From: Polyangiaceae bacterium
GTDB taxonomy: Bacteria > Myxococcota_A > Polyangia > Polyangiales > Polyangiaceae
DNA length: 64,000 nt
Assembly (NCBI GenBank): GCA_020633205.1
Contig: JACKEB010000013.1
Coordinates: 372,001-436,000 of the forward strand
Reading direction: 5' to 3'
Shown one piece after another: positions 51,662 through 60,398 of the stretch. Under the pieces are notes generated by a model. It searched no databases. It was not told the DNA's origin and saw nothing but the letters and a program-made list of their open reading frames with translations. The position numbers and the translations under genes were made by a program. The stretch's first letter is position 1, and each line of letters starts with the position of its first letter.

Positions 51662-53056
51662 ATGACGTCCCCCTCGACTCACACCCCTCGCATCGTTTCG
51701 ACTCCCGACAGGGCTCCCGAGCCCGCAGCCAAGAACTCAGACCAGGCGCTCGGTTGGTTCGTAGGCACCTTGGTGCTCGCCCTAGCCGCTTCTGTTGCCT
51801 GGCGCCCGACCTGGGGCGCGCCCGGGTGGCATGTCGCGGCGTCACAGGTCGCCGCCGCGCTGGCCTTCGCCCTGCTCGTCTGGCGCTTCCGTCTTGCGCT
51901 TCGCTACCGCGCGACACCATCGACCGATGACGCGAGCCTGCCGTTCATCACCGTCGTCGTACCCGCGTACAACGAAGGCGCCCAGGTGGCGCGCACACTG
52001 GACTCGGTCCTCGCCTCTTCCTACCCGCTACACAAGCTGCGCGTGATCGCCGTGAACGACGGCAGCGCCGACGATACGTGGCTGCATATCCGCGCGGCGA
52101 TGGACCGTCATCCGGGACGCATCGAGGGGATCAACTGCGCGAGGAACCGAGGCAAGCGGCACGCGTTGTACGAGGGCATCGTGCGCGCGCGTGGGCAGGT
52201 CCTGGTGACCATCGACAGCGACTCCGAGATCGAAGTCGACACGTTGAGGAACCTGGTCACTCCGTTCGTCGAGGACGCGCGCGTCGGCGCCGTTGCGGGC
52301 AACGTGAGGGTGCTCTCGCGCCAGACGGGTGCCCTCCCGCGTATGCTGGACGTCTCGTTCACGTACGGTTTCGACTTTCTGCGGGCGAGTCAGAGTGAGG
52401 TGGGGTGCGTGCTGTGCACGCCGGGAGCCCTGAGCGCTTACCGCATGGATCTACTCGAACGCGCGGTGCCCGAGTGGATGGACCAGCGCTTCCTCGGTCG
52501 GCGCGCCAACATTGGTGAAGACCGCGCGATGACGAATCTGATTCTCCGCGACGGTTGGCGCGTGGTGTTTCAGCGCAACGCTCGTGTCCACACCGAGGTG
52601 CCGAGCAGCTTCGTTTCATTGTGCAAGATGCTGCTGCGTTGGGCGCGGAGCAACGTTCGCGAGACGCTGCTGATGACTCGTTTCGTCGCGCGCCGCGGGA
52701 TCCGCCGGGGGCCCGATGGTCTCACCCTCAACTACCTGCAACAGCTCAGCCGGCTGGTGCTCACGTTGGTGTTCAGCGGCCCCGCGCTGTGGCTCCTCGC
52801 CACCGCGCCCCAGTTGATGCTGCCCCTTGGGGTGCTGGGGGCCCTGCTCTCGGCCGTGCTCCCGGCGCTGGTCTACGCCTGGATGCGACGCGATATCCGC
52901 GGGGCGTTGTGGGCTTTTGGGTACGCCGTCTATTCCCTCCTCGGACTAGGTTGGATTTCGCTGTACGCGCTCGCGACGCCCCACCACTCGGCCTGGCTCA
53001 CTCGGGCTCTTCCTGAACGCGGCGCTGGGCTGTCTGGCGCGGCGGTCGGGCGCTGA
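51662..53056 (+). CDS. Membrane GT2 glycosyltransferase (hyaluronan/NodC-synthase type)
   Basis: The ATG at 51662 gives 464 residues. There are two membrane helices (about 35-80) and a GT-A domain with VVPAYNEGAQVARTLDSVLA, VNDGSADD, IDSDSEIE (DxD) and a catalytic GEDRAM. LLRWARSN carries the RW of the QxxRW-type motif. Three or four C-terminal helices follow. Such synthases make and export a beta-linked polysaccharide. The product is unknown. It is divergent from the sigma-54 regulator and has its own sigma-54 element. Confidence 0.87.
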   Translation: MTSPSTHTPRIVSTPDRAPEPAAKNSDQALGWFVGTLVLALAASVAWRPTWGAPGWHVAASQVAAALAFALLVWRFRLALRYRATPSTDDASLPFITVVVPAYNEGAQVARTLDSVLASSYPLHKLRVIAVNDGSADDTWLHIRAAMDRHPGRIEGINCARNRGKRHALYEGIVRARGQVLVTIDSDSEIEVDTLRNLVTPFVEDARVGAVAGNVRVLSRQTGALPRMLDVSFTYGFDFLRASQSEVGCVLCTPGALSAYRMDLLERAVPEWMDQRFLGRRANIGEDRAMTNLILRDGWRVVFQRNARVHTEVPSSFVSLCKMLLRWARSNVRETLLMTRFVARRGIRRGPDGLTLNYLQQLSRLVLTLVFSGPALWLLATAPQLMLPLGVLGALLSAVLPALVYAWMRRDIRGALWAFGYAVYSLLGLGWISLYALATPHHSAWLTRALPERGAGLSGAAVGR

Positions 53057-53126
53057 CTAGTCGCTCGAGTCGTCGCCTCGCCGCTGGCTAGTCGCCTTGC
53101 CAGGGCTCTGGTGTATGCTCGATCTC

Positions 53127-53152
53127 TAGCTGGGTGTTGAAAACATCCTGCC
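53127..53152. repeat. Degenerate TAGCAGGGTGTT-family element
   Basis: TAGCTGGGTGTTGAAAACAT followed by CCTGCC matches the element at 2074 in 23 of 27 positions with a one-base gap. The stem is weakened by the changes. It lies directly before the phosphatase gene at 53167. Confidence 0.5.
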
Positions 53153-53166
53153 AGGGAGATTCGAGC

Positions 53167-53652
53167 ATGAGCAAGGTCAGCGTGTGTTTCGTGTGCCTCG
53201 GCAACATCTGCCGATCGCCCACGGCGGAGGGCGTGTTCCGCCACCTGGTTGCCGAGGCAGGCCTGAACGACGAAATCCACATCGACAGCGCAGGTACCGC
53301 GGCGTACCACGCGGGAGAGTCCCCCGATCAGCGCTCCGCTGCGCATGCGTCCCGCCGCGGCATCGTGCTCAGCGGGCGCGCGCGTCAGTTCGTTCCGAAG
53401 GACTTCGAACGCTTCGATTACGTGCTGGCGATGGACGCAGCCAACTATCGCGAACTAGAGCGTCAAGCGAAGGGTGATACCGCGCGGCAACGGTTGCACT
53501 ATTGCAGAGACTTCGACCCCGCGTCTCCCAAGGCCTCCAGTGTACCGGATCCGTACTACGGCGGAGACGCCGGGTTCGAAGAGGTACTCGATCTGTGCGA
53601 TGCTGCGTGCCGGGGACTCCTCGCGCATTTGCGCCAGGAGCGCCTGCGTTGA
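53167..53652 (+). CDS. Low-molecular-weight protein tyrosine phosphatase
   Basis: The 161-residue protein has the active-site loop CLGNICRS (Cys10-Arg16) at its N-terminus and the acid/base Asp in VPDPYYGG, the full LMW-PTP set. Its last four bases overlap the start of the kinase gene. Members paired with fructosamine-kinase-type genes can dephosphorylate ribulosamine 5-phosphates on proteins, so a deglycation role is possible besides phosphotyrosine removal. Confidence 0.92.
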   Translation: MSKVSVCFVCLGNICRSPTAEGVFRHLVAEAGLNDEIHIDSAGTAAYHAGESPDQRSAAHASRRGIVLSGRARQFVPKDFERFDYVLAMDAANYRELERQAKGDTARQRLHYCRDFDPASPKASSVPDPYYGGDAGFEEVLDLCDAACRGLLAHLRQERLR

Positions 53653-54554
53653 GCTTCGGCGGCGGTGAGCTGTCCGCGGCGCTCGGGCAGGCAATTGCAG
53701 AAGCGCTGGGGGCACGCGTGACCCAGTCCGGCTACTTGAGCGGCGGTGACATCAACATCGCGCTGCGCTGCACGCTGGACGATGGCCGCCTGGTCTTCCT
53801 CAAGACCAACAACAGCGCACCCAAGGGCATGTTTCACGCAGAGGCGCTCGGGCTGGAGTGGCTGCGTGAAGCGCAAACCCTGCAGATCCCTGAAGTTCTC
53901 GCGGTGTCCACTCCGAGCGACCCCGAGCAGTTCTTGGTGCTCGAGCTCTTGGAGTCGGGGCGGCGCCGCGCGGACTTCGACGAAGTCCTGGGTCGCGGTC
54001 TCGCTGCGCTGCACCGCTCGCTACCTGCGGAAGTCCGCTTCGGTCTCGACCACGACAACTACATCGGGCGGTTGCCACAGGGAAATAATCCGGGCGAGGC
54101 GGCCGCTACGGACTGGGCCACTTTCTACGTCGAGCAACGCCTGGAACCGCAGCTCAAGTTGGCCCAGAACAGCGGCCTCGCTTCTTCCAAGCTGCGGCAT
54201 GGCTTCTCCAAGCTGCTGCCGAAGGTCGCCGACCTGGTGGGCGACGCCGAGCCAGCGTCGCGGCTGCATGGCGACCTCTGGGGCGGAAACCTCCACACCT
54301 CTCCAAGCGGCGAGCCCGTGCTCATCGACCCAGCTGCCTACGCTGGGCATCGAGAGATGGATCTGGCGATGATGCGCCTGTTCGGCGGCTTTGGGGAAGG
54401 CGTGTTTGCCGCCTACGAGGAAGCACATCCACTGAGCGCTGGCAGCCGGGAGCGCTTGCCGCTCTATCAACTCTACCCGCTGATGGTTCACGTGAACCTC
54501 TTCGGCGGGAGCTACGTGAGCAGCGTCGAGCAACAGCTCAAGCGGCTGCTGTGA
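53649..54554 (+). CDS. Fructosamine/ribulosamine 3-kinase family protein
   Basis: A TTG at 53649 overlaps the phosphatase stop (TTGA) and gives 301 residues. The kinase signature is SRLHGDLWGGNLH with PVLIDPAAYAGHREMDLAMM, and the N-terminus has LKTNNSAPKGMFHAEALGLE. The family phosphorylates ketoamines on glycated proteins so that they break down. Pairing with the LMW-PTP suggests protein repair. It overlaps the convergent gene at 54538 by 17 bases. Confidence 0.9.
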   Translation: MSFGGGELSAALGQAIAEALGARVTQSGYLSGGDINIALRCTLDDGRLVFLKTNNSAPKGMFHAEALGLEWLREAQTLQIPEVLAVSTPSDPEQFLVLELLESGRRRADFDEVLGRGLAALHRSLPAEVRFGLDHDNYIGRLPQGNNPGEAAATDWATFYVEQRLEPQLKLAQNSGLASSKLRHGFSKLLPKVADLVGDAEPASRLHGDLWGGNLHTSPSGEPVLIDPAAYAGHREMDLAMMRLFGGFGEGVFAAYEEAHPLSAGSRERLPLYQLYPLMVHVNLFGGSYVSSVEQQLKRLL

Positions 54555-55938
54555 CCTCCGCGCGATTGCTTGCCTCGAGGAAGCGAGCGAAGCGCCCCAT
54601 CACCCAGCTGTGGATGGGCGCTTGAGTGAGGCGATAGACGTACCAAGGGAGCGCCGGCACGAACTCGTGAATCGCGGCCAGGGTGAAGCGCCGGTCTTGC
54701 ACCTGGCGAAACTCCAGCCACCCGGTGTCATTGGTGTGTGACAAGAGGCCGCCAACGATGTGCAGCTTGTCTCGGCTCTCCGCATCTGGGCCCGCTTGGC
54801 GCTGCAACACCAGGAGCGGCCAGGGGACCCAACCGAAGCGAAACTCGAGGCGCTCCCTGGCCTCGTCGTGATCCACCCGGAGCCCGGCGCGCAGCGCGCC
54901 CGGCAGCCAGCGCGCGTACTGTTCGGTGATCCAGCGTGCGTCATGCCCGCTCACCACCGGGAGACGCTGAATGGAGCGTACGCTGTGCGACTCCTTGAGC
55001 CGGCGCTTGGGGCGCGACGCGACCGGACGCGGCGAGCGCTCGAGGCTCTCGCGCGCCATCTCGGCGTAGCTGGCGTACTGGATCGAGCGCACGATCAATG
55101 GATCGGGTGTGGGGGAGGGAAGGTCGCAGCGCAGGCTGTCGATCAGCGGCGACACCAACTCATACGCCGAGTTGCTGAACAAGCTCACCCACAGCTTGCT
55201 GAACCCAGTGGAGTCGATCGGTACCTTCAGCATGCGTCGCCGCACGGAAAGGACTTCAGCCGTCTGGCGCAGGAGCGCCTCGTAGGTTAGATGCTCACCG
55301 TTCACCAGGTCCAGGGTGCGGTCGCGAAACTCCGGTTCCCGCAGGGCGCGGGCCAGCACCTCGACCACGTCGTCGATGAACACCGCTTGAGTGGTGCTCT
55401 GAGTCCACGCGGGCAGCACCATCAAGGGGAGCCGTAGCACCAGCGAGTGCAGGATCTCGAACGAGGAGCCACCCGGCCCAACGATCATCCCGGCTCGCAG
55501 CACCGTCAGCGGGATCCCCGTCGCGTTGAAGACGTCCTCGACCTCGCGCCGGCTCGAGAGGTGACTGCTGAGCGCTCCCTCGGGCACCAAGCCGCCGAGA
55601 TAAATCAGGTGGCGCACGCCGTTCTTCACGGCGGCCTTGGCGAAGTTGTCCGCGAGCAAGAGGTCGGTGTCTCGGAACGAACCCTGAAACAGCCTCGATG
55701 AGGGCATCATCGAGTGCACGAGATAGATCGCGACGTCGCAGCCCTGGAGAGCTTGAAGCGTGCTCGTGGCGGAGAACAAGTCCGCCTCCCGCCACTCCAC
55801 GTCGTCTTCGGCTCGAGCGCCTCGAGAGAGAGCGATGACGTGCTCATCGCGCTTCAAGCGGTCGATCAAGTGTCGCCCGACGAAGCCGCTCGCTCCCGCG
55901 ATAGCCACCCGCAAACGGCCCCTACTGTCCCCGGTCAT
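54538..55938 (-). CDS. NAD(P)-dependent epimerase-like protein with C-terminal DUF2867
   Basis: From the ATG at 55938 the product is 466 residues. The first 300 form an atypical SDR domain (AIAGASGFVGRHLI, with HLIYLGGLVP and an altered active site); the last 150 match DUF2867 (LHIVGGLLSHTNDTGWLEFR, AIHEFVPALPWYVYRLTQAP). This fusion is known in many genomes, but its reaction is unknown. A TTG 12 codons upstream is possible but unsupported. Confidence 0.82.
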   Translation of the reverse strand: MTGDSRGRLRVAIAGASGFVGRHLIDRLKRDEHVIALSRGARAEDDVEWREADLFSATSTLQALQGCDVAIYLVHSMMPSSRLFQGSFRDTDLLLADNFAKAAVKNGVRHLIYLGGLVPEGALSSHLSSRREVEDVFNATGIPLTVLRAGMIVGPGGSSFEILHSLVLRLPLMVLPAWTQSTTQAVFIDDVVEVLARALREPEFRDRTLDLVNGEHLTYEALLRQTAEVLSVRRRMLKVPIDSTGFSKLWVSLFSNSAYELVSPLIDSLRCDLPSPTPDPLIVRSIQYASYAEMARESLERSPRPVASRPKRRLKESHSVRSIQRLPVVSGHDARWITEQYARWLPGALRAGLRVDHDEARERLEFRFGWVPWPLLVLQRQAGPDAESRDKLHIVGGLLSHTNDTGWLEFRQVQDRRFTLAAIHEFVPALPWYVYRLTQAPIHSWVMGRFARFLEASNRAEVTAAA

Positions 55939-56124
55939 GCAGCGTTCAATGAGTAGCCGCGTCGCGAACGTCAATACGCTGCTGCGGCGCTTGGTCGCAG
56001 CGAAGCCGCAGCTCTAGGCACTGAGCAGAGCCCCGCGTGGCGTTTCGGAGGCCCAGCTTGACTCCCGCGTCACGCTGCCCCAAACCTCGCGCGACCCGCG
56101 GGTTTCCTGCGGTCACTCCGCATC

Positions 56125-56757
56125 ATGTCCAGCACGCCCCGGCTGCTCACCCTCAAACCTGGTTCCGACGTCGCGAAGGCGTTGGCGGACGGCGCTCGCG
56201 GGGGCTTCGTCCAGGCGAGCGGAGAGGTCGCCGGCGCAGAAGTCCGAGTCGTGGGTGACGGTGCTCCGGTCCGCAGCATCGCGGGGCGCGCGACTCTGGT
56301 CTCCCTGTCGGGCCCCGCCGAGGGACCGCTCACCGTTTGCTTGGTGCGGGCCAAGGAGACATCGAGCGAGCTGGTCGCCGGCATCTTGCTGCGAGCAAAA
56401 GCTCAAGAGGTGTACGCCCTGGTCTACGACTTGGGGCAGGCGGACGCGGAGCTTGCGAGCGAGGCGAAGGCGAGTGCTGCGGTGGCTTCAGACGCGGGTT
56501 GGGCCGCGCAAGCTCAGGCAGCAATCGCAGAGGCAGAAGACGACGAGGAAGACGTCGGCTTTCCGGAGCCCGGAGATCGCGTCCAGCATTTCGCTTTCGG
56601 CCTGTGTGATGTCCTTGGCGTCGACGGCGAGCGTTTGAAGATCCGCGACGTGAAGGGCGGCGGCCGAGTGCGCGAAATCTCTACTGCGATGTTGACCATC
56701 GAGGCGCCCAAGCTGCGCGACGGGCACAAAGTCTTTCGCCTCAGTCGTGGGAGCTGA
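56125..56757 (+). CDS. PPC/DUF296-like domain protein
   Basis: The 210-residue protein has an N-terminal domain (RLLTLKPGSDVAKALADGAR, FVQASGEVAGAEVRVV, GRATLVSLSG) with the strand order of the PPC/DUF296 domain. A Glu/Ala-rich linker and a small C-terminal domain follow (PGDRVQHFAFGLCDVLGVDG). The PPC match is moderate. It overlaps the next gene by 11 bases if that starts at the GTG. Confidence 0.6.
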   Translation: MSSTPRLLTLKPGSDVAKALADGARGGFVQASGEVAGAEVRVVGDGAPVRSIAGRATLVSLSGPAEGPLTVCLVRAKETSSELVAGILLRAKAQEVYALVYDLGQADAELASEAKASAAVASDAGWAAQAQAAIAEAEDDEEDVGFPEPGDRVQHFAFGLCDVLGVDGERLKIRDVKGGGRVREISTAMLTIEAPKLRDGHKVFRLSRGS

Positions 56758-57478
56758 GTTGGCAGACTTCCAAAGCATCCTGCGCTCCGCCGATGAGCAG
56801 TTGTCGGCGATGGGAGTGGCGCGCCGCTCGCTGTGTCCGAAACGGGACCTCGCTACTTCGCTCCTGGATTTGGGGGTGAGGTTGCAGCTAGAGGTTCCGC
56901 GCGGATGTGAAATGGCGTTCGCTCGAGGCTTGGCGAGCATCGCCGACGCCGAGGTCAGGAACTTTCCAGAGAATATCTTTTGGGACTTCGACTACACCGC
57001 CGCGAGCCTGCTGCGGGAGGCAACGGCGAGTAGCGAGCCGGCTCGCCACCTGAGCGAAGTGTGTGGGCTGATCGTCGCGCTCCAGGACCTGTTCGGCAGC
57101 GCTACGGAGATCTGCTTCCGCTACGGCCACGACTTCATCTATGGCTTCGACTGGGCCAAGTGGGTGCGCAAGCAGCCCGACCAGCGTGCGAGCGTCGGGC
57201 CATTCGACTTGGAGTTTCTGACCTTCCTGCATCAGCGCGGCCATGAGCTGCTCGAGCTGATTGCCGAGGACGACGCGAAGTACCCGACATTGCGCACCTC
57301 GGAACCGCGCAATCCCTTCGAGTTTTCCCGGGATCCGGAGGCCGAGGCCGCGCTGCACGAGAGCCTCGCGCGGGACGGCCTCTTGCCCGTGGAGAGTTGG
57401 CGGGTCGACGCGACGCCAGTTTGGGACAAGCCTTTTCAGCGCTTGCGGCGTGAGCGAGCGATGAGGCTCGGTTTCTAG
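56747..57478 (+). CDS. Protein of unknown function
   Basis: The 243-residue soluble protein is rich in helices and aromatic residues (FRYGHDFIYGFDWAKWVRKQ, EFLTFLHQRGHELLELIAED). I recognise no domain. The start may be GTG 56747, overlapping the preceding gene, or TTG 56759 behind a GGGAG site. It seems coupled to the PPC-like gene. Confidence 0.6.
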   Translation: MGAELADFQSILRSADEQLSAMGVARRSLCPKRDLATSLLDLGVRLQLEVPRGCEMAFARGLASIADAEVRNFPENIFWDFDYTAASLLREATASSEPARHLSEVCGLIVALQDLFGSATEICFRYGHDFIYGFDWAKWVRKQPDQRASVGPFDLEFLTFLHQRGHELLELIAEDDAKYPTLRTSEPRNPFEFSRDPEAEAALHESLARDGLLPVESWRVDATPVWDKPFQRLRRERAMRLGF

Positions 57479-57529
57479 CGAATCGGGGAATCCTTCACGA
57501 GTCGGATCCGTTGGAGTAGATTGGTCTGG

Positions 57530-58174
57530 ATGGAGCTTTCCGAAAGCACGGCAAGAGAGTTCTCGGTGGTTGTGGTGGGGAACATGAACCCTGCCATCCA
57601 TCATCCGATGTGGTACATCGGCGAGGTTCCGGAGTTCGCGGCTGAAGCCGAGGCGTCGCTAAGCGGAAACTCCATTCTCACTGCTCCAAATTTCGCAAAG
57701 TTTGCCACGCAGAATATCACCGTCGAGTGCCAGATGAATCGCTGGCTCATCGCGGCCAGCTCTTCTGAGAAGTTTGAACTCGCGTTGCACGTGGCGCAGG
57801 AGACGTTTCGGCGACTCTACGAGACTCCCGTGACCGCCTTTGGCTTCAACTTCGACTTTCGCGGACCCGTTGGAAAGGCTTCAAGCGCCCTACGGGAGCT
57901 TTCGTCTACTCTGGCATTCGCTGAAGGGTTCCAAGTCGACACCCTATCATTCAGATCGCCAGCCCGGGCCTTCGAGGAACCTGACGGGACGAGCCTGATG
58001 CGGGCTGTTACCGCGAGGTTGGCCGACGCGGATCGTGACGAGGCCGTAGTGCGAGTGAATGTTCACTATACTGTTGCCGCAGGGTCAGGCAAGTTCGACC
58101 TCTCCGCTCTCATGGGACGAGCCAGCGCCGACGCGAGCGAAGCCGAGTTTCATGTCCCCAAGTTTTTGGAGTAG
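57530..58174 (+). CDS. Unknown gene 1 of a lower-GC cassette
   Basis: From the ATG at 57530 the product is 214 residues without signal peptide. It has a central beta-rich half (NITVECQMNRWLIAASSSEK) and the helix LALHVAQETFRRLYETPVTA. I do not recognise it. It is three bases from the next gene. Base composition is visibly lower in GC than the flanks, hinting at transfer. Confidence 0.6.
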   Translation: MELSESTAREFSVVVVGNMNPAIHHPMWYIGEVPEFAAEAEASLSGNSILTAPNFAKFATQNITVECQMNRWLIAASSSEKFELALHVAQETFRRLYETPVTAFGFNFDFRGPVGKASSALRELSSTLAFAEGFQVDTLSFRSPARAFEEPDGTSLMRAVTARLADADRDEAVVRVNVHYTVAAGSGKFDLSALMGRASADASEAEFHVPKFLE

Positions 58175-58177
58175 CCC

Positions 58178-58786
58178 ATGTTGACCACCAGCAGCCCGCT
58201 GACTTTCGATCAAGCGCGTGGAGACGGCCGTCCAATGACGGCCAGCGAAGCCGCTGCGGCCTGGGACCTACCCGCTGACCAGTCAGCGGTTGGCGAGGAT
58301 ATGGGCTCGCTTGGGATCGCCCGCCTCGATGTTCCGGTCGACAACCAACGACTTAGGACGGTGTTCCACGGTCAGATGGTGCGCCAGCTGTTCCGTCGTG
58401 CGTTTTCCACACGACGCTCAGCGACATCGTTCACGAGGTTCGAGGATGTGAAAGTCTCCCCCTACGAACTCATCTCGAGCGCCTGGCACGAGTTCGTGAT
58501 CAACGGAAACGAAGATCGGATGCGCTTCATGCTCTCACTGCTCATGAAGTACCGGAGCCCGATTTTTCCGGACCTCCAGCGCGCGATTCAGCGGTTCCCC
58601 GGGGTATTGATCTACGTCATTGGCCTCGCGGCGGACGATTCGATCCTGAACGACACGGAGAGCGAGGCGCTAGTGAAGCTGGCGCTCCAGAGTCAGGACG
58701 AGGACGTGCACGAGCAACTCGCGGGTATTGCTGACTACCTGCCTGAGCGCGCGGCCGACGCGGTTCGGGCACACATGCGCGCATAG
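58178..58786 (+). CDS. Unknown gene 2 of a lower-GC cassette
   Basis: The 202-residue protein is mostly helical. Its second half (IFPDLQRAIQRFPGVLIYVI, LVKLALQSQDEDVHEQLAGI) looks like short HEAT-type helices. There is no signal peptide and no known domain. It sits between genes 1 and 3 with short gaps (3 and 12 bases), as in an operon. Confidence 0.6.
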   Translation: MLTTSSPLTFDQARGDGRPMTASEAAAAWDLPADQSAVGEDMGSLGIARLDVPVDNQRLRTVFHGQMVRQLFRRAFSTRRSATSFTRFEDVKVSPYELISSAWHEFVINGNEDRMRFMLSLLMKYRSPIFPDLQRAIQRFPGVLIYVIGLAADDSILNDTESEALVKLALQSQDEDVHEQLAGIADYLPERAADAVRAHMRA

Positions 58787-58798
58787 CAGAGGCTACGA

Positions 58799-59302
58799 AT
58801 GGGAAGCTGGCTCGTCCGGAAAATAGAATGCTTCCAAAACTGGGTGAAGCTTGACCTCACGCCGACCGAGCTGGCGAAGAAGAGCTTTACGGGAGCGCTG
58901 CAGCAACCCGAGCCGGTTTCGGTATACGAAGTTTGCTCCGACATCTCGGAGGCTTTTGTCGCGAGCGCGCTGCTTCTGAACAGGGAGACCTCGATTAGTA
59001 GTCCTGTCTTTCTCCTGAGAATCCCCGCGGCAATGCCAGTTCGCTTCAATATTAGCGTCAGTAGCACCAAGGGAGAGACCGACGTAGAGGCTGTCAACAC
59101 GTTGCACCGTGATTTGATCGCGGACCCTAGCGACTACGTGAAGGTCTGCGAGCAACTCTATGAAGCCGTCCTTGCCGGGGGAATGGTGGTCCGTCGTGTT
59201 GAAGGGAAAGCGCTGACACAACGCTTCTCGGATTACCTGAACGCGCAGGGTGTTACCAAATCCGGGCTCGCTAGAGCGAGTCGGTATGCCCAGAGGACGT
59301 AG
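58799..59302 (+). CDS. Unknown gene 3 of a lower-GC cassette
   Basis: The 167-residue protein starts MGSWLVRKIECFQNWVKLDL and has a mixed alpha/beta pattern (VSVYEVCSDISEAFVASALL, EQLYEAVLAGGMVVRRVEGK). No family recognised. A 60-base sample at 58801-58860 has 31 G+C, about 52 percent, clearly below the surrounding genes. Its stop abuts the convergent prenyltransferase gene. Confidence 0.6.
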   Translation: MGSWLVRKIECFQNWVKLDLTPTELAKKSFTGALQQPEPVSVYEVCSDISEAFVASALLLNRETSISSPVFLLRIPAAMPVRFNISVSSTKGETDVEAVNTLHRDLIADPSDYVKVCEQLYEAVLAGGMVVRRVEGKALTQRFSDYLNAQGVTKSGLARASRYAQRT

Positions 59303-60235
59303 TCACCCTCCGAGCCACAGTAGCAAGGCCCAGCCGCCGAACAGCAGGCTGATGGCGCCGCCGTTGAGCAGCACGAACAGGCGGCACGCTGGGCGGTTGC
59401 TTGCTTCCGCGAGGTCCAGGTTCCGCAGGTTGGCGAGGAGCAGAGCGAAGACCAGCGCGATCAACGCCGCCGAGCGAGTGTAGCCGGCATCAGGGACAAT
59501 GATCGGCGTGCCGAGGGCGGCGCAGCCGATCAGGATCAGGCTATTGCGCCGCGCTACTCGCGGCGACGCGCGCACGGCGTAGGTGAATTTCCCTGTGGCA
59601 GCATCCGCGGGGTGATCCGGGAGCGCCGTCGTGATGTTCCCGGCGTAGCCGATCAGGAACGCTGGCATGAGGCTCGTCCAGCTCAGGTCGTGTAGACCGC
59701 CGGTTTGGGCGCTGAAGCCGATCAGAGGCAGTACCACGCCTAGCCCCAGCGCCTGAAGCAGCTCTCCTCCCCCCCGAAAAGACAAGCGGATGGGCGGGAA
59801 GCTGTAGGCCCAAAGCAAGAACAAGGCTGCGAGCGTCAAGGGAAACCACACGGAAACATCGGCCAAGAGGCCCACGGCGCTGGCGTAGATCAGCAGCAGC
59901 GCTGCCATCAGGAGCGCCGCCCGGCCCAGGCTCTGCCTAGACAATTTGCCCTGGGGAATGACCCGAGAGCCGCCGGAGAACAAGTTGTACGTCGTGTTCA
60001 CCTGATCCGCTTCGGCGTCCGCGTAGTCGTTGGCGAAGACGATGAACAACTGATCGAGCAAGCCGAACCCCAAGGCGAGGCCCAACGCGCCAGCGCTGAA
60101 GCGGCGCTGATCGCCGTAAGCGAGGGCGCTACCAAACAGAATTGGCAAGGCGATGTTGGCCGCGGCCAAGGGTCGCGCCGCCTGGAGCCAGGCGAAAATG
60201 CTAGGAGTTCGGGGCTCTCCGAAGTCGACGGACAT
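59303..60235 (-). CDS. UbiA-family prenyltransferase, MenA-like
   Basis: The 310-residue membrane protein has the NDYADAEADQVNTTYNLFSG motif (UbiA motif 1, close to MenA) and a second Asp motif in ALPDHPADAATGKFTYAVRA. About eight or nine helices are visible. MenA prenylates dihydroxynaphthoate in menaquinone synthesis; the match to NDYxDxxxD supports this, but neighbours give no pathway context. No matching men genes are in the window. Confidence 0.82.
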   Translation of the reverse strand: MSVDFGEPRTPSIFAWLQAARPLAAANIALPILFGSALAYGDQRRFSAGALGLALGFGLLDQLFIVFANDYADAEADQVNTTYNLFSGGSRVIPQGKLSRQSLGRAALLMAALLLIYASAVGLLADVSVWFPLTLAALFLLWAYSFPPIRLSFRGGGELLQALGLGVVLPLIGFSAQTGGLHDLSWTSLMPAFLIGYAGNITTALPDHPADAATGKFTYAVRASPRVARRNSLILIGCAALGTPIIVPDAGYTRSAALIALVFALLLANLRNLDLAEASNRPACRLFVLLNGGAISLLFGGWALLLWLGG

Positions 60236-60398
60236 CTGGAAATCTCAGCGCTAAGACCCTCAGTGCATTTGGCGTGCGTCACCGGCACTCTGCCACAGCT
60301 CGCCAAAGGAGCTGGACAAACAGCGTTCCCAGCGTCTGCTTTGGGTCTCCCCGCAAGCTACTTGGCGGCGGCCGGCCTTCGCGTTACCCCATGCCGTC

